64,000 nucleotides of DNA from Kiloniella majae (GTDB lineage: Bacteria > Pseudomonadota > Alphaproteobacteria > Kiloniellales > Kiloniellaceae): contig NZ_MTSZ01000003.1 of the NCBI RefSeq assembly GCF_002118315.1, positions 372,001-436,000 on the forward strand, read 5' to 3'. The notes beneath the pieces are model-generated. The model was not told the origin of the DNA and searched no databases. It saw nothing but the letters and a program-made list of their open reading frames with translations. A program made the position numbers and the translations under genes. How positions within the stretch are numbered: position 1 is the stretch's first letter; every line of letters begins with the position of its first letter. Of the stretch, positions 16,432 to 24,636 are shown piece after piece.

Positions 16432-18333
16432 ATGGGTTCATTTGACGACGTGCAAGCACGTTCTTTGGCCAAACCAGAATCTTTCTGGGCCGAAGCCGCA
16501 TCAGAAATTGACTGGTATAAGCCGTATACCAAGGTGCTGGACGATACAGACGCACCTTTTTATCGATGGTTTAGCGGGGGAGAGTTAAATACTTGTTATA
16601 ACGCGCTAGATCGACACGTAGAGCAGGGGCGCGGTGGACAAACCGCATTGATTTATGATAGCCCGGTTACTGATACAAAAGAAAATATCACCTATTCTGA
16701 TCTCCTGAAGCGTGTTTCAAAGTTTGCGGGTTCTCTTGCTGGACTTGGTGTTTCAAAAGGTGATCGCGTTATCATCTATATGCCAATGATACCAGAAGCC
16801 GCAGTCGCAATGTTGGCTTGTGCACGGCTTGGTGCTGTTCATTCCGTTGTCTTCGGTGGCTTTGCTGCCAACGAATTAGCGACACGAATTGATGATTGTA
16901 GCCCGAAAGTTATTATCTCTGCTTCTTGTGGCATAGAGGTTAGCAAGGTCATTCCCTATAAGCCTTTGCTTGATGAGGCGGTTGACCTCTCAATTCACAA
17001 ACCTGATCACTGTGTTATCTGGCATCGTCCGCAGGCTGAGGCTTCAATGACGGTGGGCAGAGATATTGATTGGGCGGATGCAGAAGCAAAGGCATCCGGT
17101 GTTGATTGTGTTCCTGTTGCAGCAACAGACCCGCTTTATATTCTCTACACGTCTGGAACCACGGGACAGCCTAAAGGAATTGTTCGGGATAATGGCGGAC
17201 ATGCTGTTGCTCTGCATTGGTCCATGAAAAATATATATAATGTGGAGCCGGGAGAAGTCTTCTGGGGCGCATCTGATGTGGGATGGGTTGTGGGACATTC
17301 CTACATTGTCTATGGACCTTTGATCTATGGTGCGACCTCTGTCATGTACGAAGGAAAACCTGTTGGAACACCTGATCCCGGTGCTTTCTGGCGCGTTATA
17401 GCAGAACACAATGTTTCTGTTCTCTTTACAGCACCCACAGCTTTTCGTGCGATCCGCCAACAAGATCCCGAAGCCGCTTATCTGGATAAGTATGATTTAT
17501 CTCATTTCAGGACGTTATTTTTGGCAGGTGAGCGATGTGATCCCGATACGCTGAACTGGGCGTTGGAAAAATTAGAGGTTCCTGTTATCGATCACTGGTG
17601 GCAAACAGAGACTGGATGGCCGATTGCTTCTAACTGTCTGGGGATCGAAGAGCTACCTATTGTAGCAGGATCTCCTGCGCGATCTGTTCCGGGGTGGGAT
17701 GTTCGTATTCTTGATGCTGAAGATCATAGTGAAATGCCCGCGGGTGATATCGGCGCAATTGTTTGCAAACTTCCTCTGCCGCCAGGGACGTTTTCTACCC
17801 TTTGGAATGCTAAAGAGCGCCATCGCGAAGCATACTTAACCGGATTTCCCGGGTTTTATGAGACTGGGGATGCGGGGTATAAAGATGAAAATGGCTATAT
17901 CTATGTCATGTCCCGAACAGATGATATTATCAATGTTGCAGGTCATCGTTTGTCCACAGGTGCTATGGAAGAAGTTCTTGCAGCTCACGAAGATGTTGCG
18001 GAGTGTGCAGTCATTGGTGTGTCAGACAAACTTAAAGGGCAATTGCCACTGGGCTTTATGGTTCTAAAAGCCGGGGCGCAAAAATCACATAGTGATGTTG
18101 TTGCTGAAGTTGTGCAGAAAGTCAGGCATGACATTGGTCCTGTTGCTGCTTTCAAGCTTGCGGTAGTTGTTGGGCGCTTACCAAAGACGAGATCTGGGAA
18201 AATCCTTCGGGCGACTATGCGCAAAATTGCGGACAACGAAGATTATAAAGTTCCCGCAACTATTGATGATCCAGCCATTCTGGATGAGATTAGAACGGCT
18301 CTTCAAAGTATTGGATATGGAGTGAACTCATAG
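16432..18333 (+). CDS. prpE: Propionate--CoA ligase (AMP-forming)
   Basis: The enzyme activates propionate (or acetate or other short acyls) to its CoA ester through an acyl-AMP. It has the N-terminal ACAS region (ESFWAEAASEIDWYKPY), the P-loop YTSGTTGQPKGIVRDNGGH, the HWWQTETGWP motif, YETGDAGYKDENGYIYVMSR and the acetylatable lysine of RSGKILRATMRKIA at the C-terminus. GAFWRVIAEHNVSVLFTAPT is closer to PrpE/ACSS3 than to acetyl-CoA synthetase. The ATG at 16432 gives 633 residues and the usual family start; in-frame starts at 16417 and 16345 are possible but less typical. It is monocistronic. Confidence 0.88.
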   Translation: MGSFDDVQARSLAKPESFWAEAASEIDWYKPYTKVLDDTDAPFYRWFSGGELNTCYNALDRHVEQGRGGQTALIYDSPVTDTKENITYSDLLKRVSKFAGSLAGLGVSKGDRVIIYMPMIPEAAVAMLACARLGAVHSVVFGGFAANELATRIDDCSPKVIISASCGIEVSKVIPYKPLLDEAVDLSIHKPDHCVIWHRPQAEASMTVGRDIDWADAEAKASGVDCVPVAATDPLYILYTSGTTGQPKGIVRDNGGHAVALHWSMKNIYNVEPGEVFWGASDVGWVVGHSYIVYGPLIYGATSVMYEGKPVGTPDPGAFWRVIAEHNVSVLFTAPTAFRAIRQQDPEAAYLDKYDLSHFRTLFLAGERCDPDTLNWALEKLEVPVIDHWWQTETGWPIASNCLGIEELPIVAGSPARSVPGWDVRILDAEDHSEMPAGDIGAIVCKLPLPPGTFSTLWNAKERHREAYLTGFPGFYETGDAGYKDENGYIYVMSRTDDIINVAGHRLSTGAMEEVLAAHEDVAECAVIGVSDKLKGQLPLGFMVLKAGAQKSHSDVVAEVVQKVRHDIGPVAAFKLAVVVGRLPKTRSGKILRATMRKIADNEDYKVPATIDDPAILDEIRTALQSIGYGVNS

Positions 18334-18364
18334 TGTTGCTGTAAGAGTAGATGCTTTAGCTCAT

Positions 18365-18396
18365 AAAAAAGGCCTCTTCTTCAAGAGGCCTTTTTT
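18365..18396. terminator. Bidirectional terminator between prpE and trcR
   Basis: A perfect 14-base inverted repeat, AAAAAAGGCCTCTT and AAGAGGCCTTTTTT, surrounds a CTTC loop. Its A/T tails make it a terminator in both directions for the converging genes. Confidence 0.95.
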
Positions 18397-18417
18397 ATGT
18401 CTAGCTATAAACAGATA

Positions 18418-19074
18418 TTAATCTGTCTTTTTGAAAGCACGTGTAAAAGCTTCGTACGGATCTTCCGGCATTTCTTCTTTTACCGGCGCCGCTTCAACAA
18501 CTTCTTCTTCCATTGGCTCTGGCTTTGGAATGATACGGCCAGCTTTTTCAGCTTCTTTGATTGCTTTGTCGATTGTTGCATTCAAATCAACTTGTTTGCA
18601 GAGGCCAAGCAATACAGGATCGCGAGGGCGAATATTGCTGATGTTCCAGTGCGATCTGTCTCTAATCGCCTGAATGGTTTTCTTTGTTGTTCCAATCAGC
18701 TTTGAAACATGATTATCAGTAAGCTCGGGATGGTGACGAACCAACCATGCAATTCCGTCTGGTTTATCCTGACGTTTTGCAATTGGTGTGTACCGTGGAC
18801 CTTTTGTCCGTTTGGATGGTTGCGGCAAATCATCCTGCTGATAAAAACGCAGAGATTTTGATGAATCCTTTTCGCAGCGTTCTAATTCCGCGCGAGTGAT
18901 CTGAGAATTCGCAATGGGGTCCATACCCCGAATACCTACAGCGACTTCACCATCGGCAATACCTTGCACTTCTAGCGTGTGAAGTTGACAGAATTCAGCA
19001 ATCTGCTCAAAGGTGAGCGATGTGTTCTCGACCAACCAAACGGCGGTCGCTTTTGGCATTAGTGGTTGAGACAT
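18418..19074 (-). CDS. trcR: DUF1013 cell-cycle transcriptional regulator TrcR
   Basis: The 218-residue protein matches the alphaproteobacterial DUF1013/TrcR family, named for a cell-cycle transcriptional regulator in Caulobacter. Conserved segments are MPKATAVWLVENTSLTFEQI, FCQLHTLEVQGIADGEV, GIAWLVRHHPELTDNHVSKL and IGTTKKTIQAIRDRSHWN, the last with a helix-turn-helix look. The C-terminus is an acidic, proline-rich tail (EEEVVEAAPVKEEMPEDPYE). It is transcribed alone. Confidence 0.9.
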   Translation of the reverse strand: MSQPLMPKATAVWLVENTSLTFEQIAEFCQLHTLEVQGIADGEVAVGIRGMDPIANSQITRAELERCEKDSSKSLRFYQQDDLPQPSKRTKGPRYTPIAKRQDKPDGIAWLVRHHPELTDNHVSKLIGTTKKTIQAIRDRSHWNISNIRPRDPVLLGLCKQVDLNATIDKAIKEAEKAGRIIPKPEPMEEEVVEAAPVKEEMPEDPYEAFTRAFKKTD

Positions 19075-19219
19075 TGGTTCTCCTAATCGTGCCGTCGGCT
19101 AATGGTCCTTCGGCTACGGTAATACGTATCCAACGGGTGGCTTACCCCGAATATACCGCGAGGCCAAGCAGTAAATAAAGGATCGAGGTGTTTTTTTTGT
19201 TAATTAGCTGGCTTTGGGG

Positions 19220-20239
19220 TTATTTTTCAAGTTTTAAAACAATTTTACCAATGTGTTTGGATGATTCCATTAATTTATGAGCTTCGGCAGCCTCCTGTAG
19301 TGACAGGGTCTTGTAGATTAACGGCCCAAGCTTCCCGTCTTCAATTAACGGCCAGACTTTTTCTATCAAATTTTTACCTATCTGGGCTTTAAACTCTCTG
19401 GAGCGTGCACGGAGAGTTGAACCGGTGATCTTTAAGCGTTTCAACATTACGGGCATGAAATTGACATCCGCCTGAGATCCGGAAAGGAAGGCAATAAAAC
19501 ACAGACGCCCGTCCGTTCCCAGGCAGGAAATATCGCGTTGTATATAGTCGCCTCCGACCATATCAAGAACGACATCAACGCCCTTTTTCTTTGTGAATTT
19601 TTTAGATTCTTCGACAAAGTCTTGTGTTTTATAATTAATAGCCAGATCCGCACCGAGATCACGGCAAGCCTGACATTTTTCATCACTGCCTGCCGTGGTA
19701 ATAACGTTGGCCCCAAAAGCCTTTGCCAGTTGAATTGCTGTCGTGCCAATACCAGAGGTGCCGCCGTGGATCAGAATTGTCTCTCCGGATTTAAGTTCGC
19801 AACGATCAAAAATATTACTCCAAACTGTGAAGTAGGTTTCGGGTAAGGCAGCTGCTTGTTCAAGGGAAAGGCTTTTGGGAACGGGTAAACACTGGCCTAC
19901 CGGTGCTGTGCAATACTCTGCGTAGCCTCCGCCGCCTACCAGCGCGAGAACCTGATCTCCAAGTGCATATTGTGTAACTTGTGCACCCAATTTTACAATT
20001 GTTCCCGAAACTTCAAGGCCGGGAATATCGGATTCCCCCGGAGGTGGGGGGTAAAGACCTTTTCGCTGAATCACATCTGGTCGATTTACACCGGCGTAAC
20101 TGACTTTAATAAGGACTTCATCGCCAACTGGAGTCGGAACCGCACGATGTGCTGGTGCGAGTTGATCTGCATCTCCGTACTCTTTTATTTCTATCGCTGT
20201 CATTTGATCGGGAATTGGCCCGAGGTTATTTTGTGTCAC
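19220..20239 (-). CDS. NAD(P)H quinone oxidoreductase, zinc-free MDR family (PIG3-like)
   Basis: The 339-residue protein is a medium-chain dehydrogenase/reductase without the zinc-binding cysteines. It has the GroES-like start (VGDEVLIKVSYAGVNRPDVI, with the Tyr/Asn/Arg-Asp pattern of quinone reductases), the Rossmann motif GGTSGIGTTAIQLAKAFGA, and GVDVVLDMVGGDY. PIG3-like quinone oxidoreductases reduce quinones with NADPH; the natural substrate here is unknown. It is divergent from the DUF1192 gene. Confidence 0.87.
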   Translation of the reverse strand: MTQNNLGPIPDQMTAIEIKEYGDADQLAPAHRAVPTPVGDEVLIKVSYAGVNRPDVIQRKGLYPPPPGESDIPGLEVSGTIVKLGAQVTQYALGDQVLALVGGGGYAEYCTAPVGQCLPVPKSLSLEQAAALPETYFTVWSNIFDRCELKSGETILIHGGTSGIGTTAIQLAKAFGANVITTAGSDEKCQACRDLGADLAINYKTQDFVEESKKFTKKKGVDVVLDMVGGDYIQRDISCLGTDGRLCFIAFLSGSQADVNFMPVMLKRLKITGSTLRARSREFKAQIGKNLIEKVWPLIEDGKLGPLIYKTLSLQEAAEAHKLMESSKHIGKIVLKLEK

Positions 20240-20390
20240 GTGCTTGCCCTGCCAATTATTAATCTACTGTTTTTCTTCTTGATATTCAGTTTAGTATGCT
20301 GGGAAGACTTACGCCACTGGCAACAGTAGAATTATCCGAAATTAAAACGGGTAGGTCGTCACAGGCAATGAACTTACAAGGGGTAATGAT

Positions 20391-20573
20391 ATGGATCTTG
20401 ATGACCTTGAGCCCAAAAAAGGCAAACCTAAGTTAAAAAATCTGGAACCTATGGGGCTGGAAGAGTTACGGGAATATATTTCAACATTGGAAAGTGAGAT
20501 CGCTCGAACTCGCGTTGAAATAGATCGAAAAGAGAAACATCGCCAAGGGTTGGATGGTCTGTTTAAAAGCTGA
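20391..20573 (+). CDS. DUF1192 family small protein
   Basis: The 60-residue protein starts MDLDDLEPKKGKP and continues with LEPMGLEELREYISTLESEI, the DUF1192 signature, ending in a short coiled coil. A family of unknown function nearly confined to Alphaproteobacteria. AAGGGG precedes the ATG. The AEC transporter follows 61 bases later in the same direction. Confidence 0.88.
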   Translation: MDLDDLEPKKGKPKLKNLEPMGLEELREYISTLESEIARTRVEIDRKEKHRQGLDGLFKS

Positions 20574-20634
20574 ACTCAGCCATGAGAGTATTTGAGATGA
20601 GTAAAGTACTTGATAGAGGGGGTAAGGGACTTAT

Positions 20635-21594
20635 TTGTTTGTCAGTCTAGAAATCGTTATACCTGTGTTTCTCGTAATTTTATCCGGATATGTTACTGGT
20701 AAAAGACATTGGGTTTCTTCCTCTGCTTTGAAGGGGCTGTCTTTCTTTGTTTATTACCTGGCTATTCCTGCGCTTTTATTTCGCACAATGGCCCAGGGTA
20801 ATTTATCATCCGATATTGATTTCTCTCTGATTATTGCCTTTTATAGCGTTTCCTTGACCATCTTCATCTGTAGCGCCTTTCTGGGGTGTTTCCTGTATGG
20901 TCATGGGCTTAAAGAAGCGGCCGTCATGGCGATGGGGGCGACCTATGGAAATCTGTTATTGCTTGGCTTTCCTTTGGTCTATTCAGCTTTTGGCGACGAA
21001 GGAATGGTTCCCTTAACCATGTTGATCGCTTTTCAGGCACCAATCCTCATGGCCTTAACCTCTATGCTTACGGAATATGATCTTTTACGGGAAGGGGATG
21101 GTGGCCAAGGCGTCAAAGCAATTATGCTTTCCTTGGCAAAGGCTATCTGGAGCAACCCGATTATTCTCGGATTGATTGCAGGGGGGATCTTTCAACTCTC
21201 AAGTTTTGAATTTATTGCAATCCTGGATCGTTTTACCTCAATATTAAGTGGGGCTGTTGTTCCCTGTGCTCTTTTTTCATTGGGGGTCTCCTTAACTGAA
21301 TTCAAATTGGCTGGCGATTTAAAGCAAAGCTTTTTAATCGTGATAGTAAAAACCATTATTTACCCAAGCATTGTGGCTTTCCTCGTTTTTAACGTCATTG
21401 AGGTTCCACCCTTGTGGGCTGCCGTTGCCGTTATTCTGGCCGCGCAACCGACAGGGATGAACGTTTTTATCCTGGCGCAACAATATGGTGTTTTTACTGC
21501 GAGAGCAGCATCTGTCGTCTTATCTTCCACGATTCTATCGGTTGTCACGGTAACCCTGTTGATCGCATACTATGTAAACGTCTTACCTAAGTGA
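20635..21594 (+). CDS. AEC family transporter (auxin efflux carrier-like permease)
   Basis: The 319-residue integral membrane protein has about ten hydrophobic helices in two halves. The start (EIVIPVFLVILSGYVTGKRH) and the conserved ATYGNLLLLGFPLVYSAFG and AAQPTGMNVFILAQQYG segments are typical of AEC transporters, which export organic anions in bacteria. The start appears to be a TTG at 20635, with AAGGGA seven bases upstream; no in-frame ATG lies before the first helix. The substrate cannot be inferred. bdhA follows after 33 bases. Confidence 0.85.
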   Translation: MFVSLEIVIPVFLVILSGYVTGKRHWVSSSALKGLSFFVYYLAIPALLFRTMAQGNLSSDIDFSLIIAFYSVSLTIFICSAFLGCFLYGHGLKEAAVMAMGATYGNLLLLGFPLVYSAFGDEGMVPLTMLIAFQAPILMALTSMLTEYDLLREGDGGQGVKAIMLSLAKAIWSNPIILGLIAGGIFQLSSFEFIAILDRFTSILSGAVVPCALFSLGVSLTEFKLAGDLKQSFLIVIVKTIIYPSIVAFLVFNVIEVPPLWAAVAVILAAQPTGMNVFILAQQYGVFTARAASVVLSSTILSVVTVTLLIAYYVNVLPK

Positions 21595-21627
21595 TATTCC
21601 TCAACTATTGTTTTACAGGAGAAGTAA

Positions 21628-22416
21628 ATGCCCGGCCTCAAAGGGAAAGTGGCGGTTATTACAGGATCGACCAGCGGTATCGGTAAGGGGATTGCTGAAC
21701 GCTTGGCCGCGGAAGGTGCCGATATCATGTTGAACGGTTTCGGGGATCGCTCAGAAATAGCTGAACTTGAGAAAAAAATCGCCGATGATTACGGCGTAAA
21801 GGTTGCTTATTCAAATGCTGATATGAGCAAACCCGATGAAATCAAGGGCATGATCGCTGAGGCTCAAAAAAATCTTGGCGGGGTTGATATCCTTGTAAAT
21901 AACGCGGGCATTCAAAATGTTGCACCTGTTGATGAATTTCCTGAAGACCGTTGGGATGCCGTTATTGCCATTAACCTCTCATCTGCCTTTCATACGATAA
22001 AGGCGGCATTGCCTGGCATGAAAGAAAAAGGGTGGGGGCGAATTATCAACGTTGCTTCTGCACATGGCTTAACGGCTTCCCCAAATAAATCAGCTTATGT
22101 TGCCGCAAAACATGGTGTTGTGGGCTTGACCAAGGCTGTTGCCTTGGAAGTTGCAACACAGGGCATTACGGTAAATTCTATCTGCCCCGGCTGGGTTTTA
22201 ACTGATTTGGTTCGTGCACAAATTGAGGCAAGAGCAAAAGAGAGCGGCAGAACTTTTGAAGACGAAAAACGGGCCCTGGTTTCTGAAAAGACGCCTACTC
22301 AGGATTTTTCGACACCAGAGCAAATCGGAAAATTAGCGGCTTTCTTGTGTAGTGACGCTGCGGATCAAATGACAGGGGCTCCTTATTCAATTGATGGTGG
22401 TTGGATGGCGCAATAG
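21628..22416 (+). CDS. bdhA: 3-hydroxybutyrate dehydrogenase
   Basis: The 262-residue short-chain dehydrogenase interconverts D-3-hydroxybutyrate and acetoacetate in polyhydroxybutyrate turnover. The cofactor motif TGSTSGIGKGIA, NNAGIQNVAPVDEFP, the catalytic Ser (NVASAHGL), YVAAK (Tyr-Lys pair) and the C-terminal YSIDGGWMAQ agree with the bacterial HBDH group. AGGAGAAG precedes the ATG. It is followed by a terminator and may form a transcript with the AEC transporter. Confidence 0.93.
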   Translation: MPGLKGKVAVITGSTSGIGKGIAERLAAEGADIMLNGFGDRSEIAELEKKIADDYGVKVAYSNADMSKPDEIKGMIAEAQKNLGGVDILVNNAGIQNVAPVDEFPEDRWDAVIAINLSSAFHTIKAALPGMKEKGWGRIINVASAHGLTASPNKSAYVAAKHGVVGLTKAVALEVATQGITVNSICPGWVLTDLVRAQIEARAKESGRTFEDEKRALVSEKTPTQDFSTPEQIGKLAAFLCSDAADQMTGAPYSIDGGWMAQ

Positions 22417-22472
22417 TTCTACAAGCTATTATTATTGTTATTTATTTCAGTCCGAATAAATAAATATAAACA

Positions 22473-22506
22473 GGGGAGGCTTTTTATTATGCTTCCCTTT
22501 GTTTTT
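22473..22506 (+). terminator. Terminator of bdhA
   Basis: GGGGAGGC (22473-22480) pairs with GCTTCCC (22491-22497) with one G-U pair, followed by TTTGTTTTT. It closes bdhA, so the stronger terminator 200 bases downstream needs another transcript. Confidence 0.8.
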
Positions 22507-22567
22507 GCCTCTTGAAAACCAGAAATCACACCTTAAATCTTTAAGTGTAGAAGCAAGGATTATGCTG

Positions 22568-22597
22568 TTAACTCTTTTTTAGTTGATTTGTTATAAT
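22568..22597 (+). promoter_or_regulatory. Sigma-70-type promoter candidate for a small RNA
   Basis: TTAACT (22568-22573) and a perfect TATAAT (22592-22597) are separated by 18 bases. The predicted transcript would start near 22604 with no open reading frame before the next terminator. Confidence 0.5.
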
Positions 22598-22603
22598 CTT
22601 GTA

Positions 22604-22702
22604 ATGTCAAAAAGGGTTTTTTAGTTTCTTTATTACTATTTATCTTTTTTTTGATGCCTCCCTGTTGACTTGCCGCCGGTTTTTTACCGGCGGATTTTTT
22701 TT
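22604..22702 (+). ncRNA. Candidate small RNA ending in a strong terminator
   Basis: A transcript of about 100 bases would run from the promoter at 22568-22597 to the hairpin CCGCCGGT-ttttt-ACCGGCGG (22673-22693), which is followed by a long T run. No gene on the plus strand lies between this terminator and the separate bdhA terminator. The body is U-rich and unpaired around CCTCCC (22658-22663 region), which could pair with Shine-Dalgarno sequences, as anti-SD motifs do in known alphaproteobacterial sRNAs. No matching family is identified. Confidence 0.5.
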
Positions 22703-22807
22703 GCTTAATACTTTGATCTTATTTGGTTCTAGCCAAATTTAAACAAAGAAAAGTGCCTGAAAAAAGGCAAAATCTGTCGTAAAAATGTCAAAAAACAAAA
22801 CAAGGCC

Positions 22808-22836
22808 TTGACGAGAGGCTCGAGTCTTCATAACCT
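22808..22836 (+). promoter_or_regulatory. Second promoter candidate in the same gene-free region
   Basis: TTGACG (22808-22813), 17 bases, TAACCT (22831-22836). It points at the structured segment 22871-22959 and not at a coding gene. Confidence 0.4.
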
Positions 22837-22842
22837 CTTGCG

Positions 22843-22962
22843 TAACAAAGGCAAGTTGACAGGGTGGACAAACAGACCAAACGACATAGATCGTAATGTC
22901 TGTTAGATATATTGCCAAAAATAATAAAGGCCGAGCTTATGTAAATAAGCTCGGCCTTTGGC
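22843..22962 (+). ncRNA. Second candidate small RNA with an internal-loop stem
   Basis: Downstream of the promoter candidate is a two-part stem: AACAGAC (22871-22877) with GTCTGTT (22898-22904), a 3x3 internal loop, then ACGA with TCGT around a 6-base loop. The next hairpin is 22926-22959. The nested pairing is hard to explain by chance, but the plus-strand terminator has a poor T tail, so the direction is uncertain. Confidence 0.35.
22926..22959 (-). terminator. Terminator of hsp20
   Basis: AAAGGCCGAGCTTAT and ATAAGCTCGGCCTTT form a perfect 15-base stem around GTAA. On the minus strand it is followed by ATTATTTTTGG, which fits termination of hsp20, whose stop is 22 bases away. Confidence 0.85.
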
Positions 22963-22980
22963 GTTTCTAACTAATAGAGG

Positions 22981-23442
22981 TTATTGTTGATCTATTAGGT
23001 CAGGCTCATTTGAGGCCCCATTTGAAATGGGGATATTGCGCGGTTTCTTTGATTCAGGAATCTCACGCGTGAGCTCAATGATAAGAAGTCCGTTTTCAAG
23101 GTTAGCGCCGGTTACCTTAATGTGGTCTGCGAGATCGAAACTTCTTTCAAAAGATCTGTTTGCAATACCTCTGTGGAGATAAGTGACCTTATCTTCTTTT
23201 TCGCGCTCTTTTTTACCAGCAACGTGAAGAGAGTTTTCCTTGATTGTGATCTCAAGCTCTTCCTGGGTAAATCCCGCAACAGCCATTGTTATACGATAGT
23301 CGTGTTCGGCTGTTTTTTCTATATTGTAGGGGGGGTAGCTGGATGACGCAGTATCTGGACGAGCCGATGCATCAAGCATGTTCATCATGCGGTCAAAGCC
23401 GACAGTTGCGCGTAGTAATGGTGTTAAGTCACGATGGTGCAT
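22981..23442 (-). CDS. Small heat shock protein (Hsp20/IbpA family)
   Basis: The 153-residue chaperone has an alpha-crystallin domain (about residues 35-130) with YRITMAVAGFTQEELEITI and the end signature ENGLLIIELTREIPESKKP. The start MHHRDLTPLLR followed by FDRM fits the class A IbpA type, and AAAGGAG lies eight bases before the ATG at 23442. An in-frame TTG further up would include this site. Hsp20 proteins hold unfolded proteins in oligomers. The leader carries a ROSE-like thermometer and a heat-shock-like promoter. Confidence 0.93.
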   Translation of the reverse strand: MHHRDLTPLLRATVGFDRMMNMLDASARPDTASSSYPPYNIEKTAEHDYRITMAVAGFTQEELEITIKENSLHVAGKKEREKEDKVTYLHRGIANRSFERSFDLADHIKVTGANLENGLLIIELTREIPESKKPRNIPISNGASNEPDLIDQQ

Positions 23443-23538
23443 TGCGTGTTCTCCTTTGAGCAACAAGCTTAACAATTAGCCTACCGTCATGGTCAGGCCA
23501 GTGAATACATAGAAGCCCGAATGGCACTTCTTGTACTG
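23443..23538 (-). promoter_or_regulatory. ROSE-like RNA thermometer in the hsp20 leader
   Basis: Read as mRNA, the leader forms a hairpin at 23531-23511 (AGAAG/CTTCT arms), a hairpin at 23498-23479 (GCCT...AGGC with inner ACC/GGT), and next to the start UUGCU-CAA-AGGAG (23463-23451). In the last one the UUGCU pairs with the Shine-Dalgarno AGGAG with a G-G opposition in the middle, the known design of ROSE elements that repress rhizobial and other alphaproteobacterial small heat shock genes at low temperature. Confidence 0.7.
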
Positions 23539-23547
23539 ATTGAGTTA

Positions 23548-23571
23548 AGAAAGGCTCTATTTGTTTTCAAG
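23548..23571 (-). promoter_or_regulatory. Sigma-32-like heat-shock promoter candidate
   Basis: On the minus strand CTTGAAA (23571-23565) matches the -35 element of RpoH promoters; a weak C/T-rich -10-like segment follows around 23553-23548. Its position would give a leader of about 95 bases, the usual size for a ROSE leader. Confidence 0.45.
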
Positions 23572-23743
23572 GCATCGCCTGCAAAAAAAAATAATTTATT
23601 GGACGTGATGATCAATAGGAAGTGAATAATCCGGAGCTTTGTTTTCTTGACCAAGAATTTGTTAAGGCCCTTATGATAGATTGGAGAAAACTTTGCACAA
23701 TGCTGTGTTCCAAGTGCAAAGAGCGAAGATTATCAGGCGGCTT

Positions 23744-24151
23744 ATGGTTACGTATCTGGATTCGACTTATCAGGAAGCTTTGTCTCTGACAAAAGAGGCA
23801 AGAGACTATCTGGCGGATAGAACCCGTAACCGTCACCCATGGTTAAAACCCGAGGATCGCCTGCAAATTTGTTGTGAAAGTATGCGCCTGACAACGCGAC
23901 TGACACAGGTTATGGCCTGGTTATTGGTACAAAGAGCTGTTCTTGATGGAGAGATCAGCATGGATGACGCCAGAAACCCGGATAATAGAATATCTGGCCG
24001 GAATGTTTGTGAGCCACCGGATGAACTGCCGGATGGTGCTGATCCCAGGATGGCTGATCTAATGGGGCGCAGCCATCAACTCTATATGCGAGTTACCCGT
24101 TTGGATTCTCAGTTGGATCGGGTGGATCGGGCAAAAAAAAAGGCTCCGTAA
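23744..24151 (+). CDS. DUF1465 family protein
   Basis: The protein (135 residues from the ATG at 23744) has the DUF1465 core: ARDYLADRTRN, then CCESMRLTTRLTQVMAWLLV with the QRAVLDGEIS continuation. It is an alphaproteobacterial family without a known role. A TTG at 23681 would add 21 residues. The last codons lie inside the terminator shared with rpmE. Confidence 0.85.
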   Translation: MVTYLDSTYQEALSLTKEARDYLADRTRNRHPWLKPEDRLQICCESMRLTTRLTQVMAWLLVQRAVLDGEISMDDARNPDNRISGRNVCEPPDELPDGADPRMADLMGRSHQLYMRVTRLDSQLDRVDRAKKKAP

Positions 24152-24166
24152 AACGGAACCTTTTTT
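24135..24166. terminator. Bidirectional terminator overlapping the DUF1465 stop codon
   Basis: AAAAAAGG-c-TCCGT and ACGGA-a-CCTTTTTT pair around an AAA loop, with T tails in both directions. The DUF1465 stop (24149-24151) is within the hairpin loop, an economical arrangement between convergent genes. Confidence 0.9.
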
Positions 24167-24185
24167 AACATTTAAACAGTTTGGC

Positions 24186-24410
24186 TTAGTTCTTGATACC
24201 AAAAGCTGCAAAACGCTTGTTGAACTTGGCAACCTGACCACCGGTATCAACCAAGCGGTGCTCGCCAGTCCAAGCTGGATGACTCTTAGGGTCAATATCA
24301 AGACGCATAGTATCGCCTTCTTTGCCCCATGTAGAGCGTGTTTCGAATTCACTGCCATCAGTCATTACAACTTTGATGGTGTGGTATTCAGGATGAATAT
24401 CTTTTTTCAT
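24186..24410 (-). CDS. rpmE: 50S ribosomal protein L31
   Basis: The 74-residue protein matches L31 type A throughout ([19 protein letters not shown], then SHPAWTG and FNKRF near the end). It lacks the CxxC zinc ligands, so it is the C-minus form usual in Alphaproteobacteria. L31 bridges the two ribosomal subunits. It is monocistronic and its promoter lies in the 24411-24609 gap shared with the divergent ABC exporter gene. Confidence 0.96.
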   Translation of the reverse strand: MKKDIHPEYHTIKVVMTDGSEFETRSTWGKEGDTMRLDIDPKSHPAWTGEHRLVDTGGQVAKFNKRFAAFGIKN

Positions 24411-24636
24411 AGTCCGTATCCCCTTAGGAAGCGGTGGCTATTTAACCGAACCTGCGCCAAGAGGCAAGTTAATTCCACGAATCGTAGAAATTTACCTGTC
24501 AGAGGCATAGGGTCGCATTGAAGCCGTTAATAAATTGTGGTTTCTCACACTGGAGTGGAAAGGTCAATTCCGTTATTAGGTAAGTAATTATTTTTTATGG
24601 GACCCAGAAATGGAGTCCTCACCAGGAAAGACAGGT

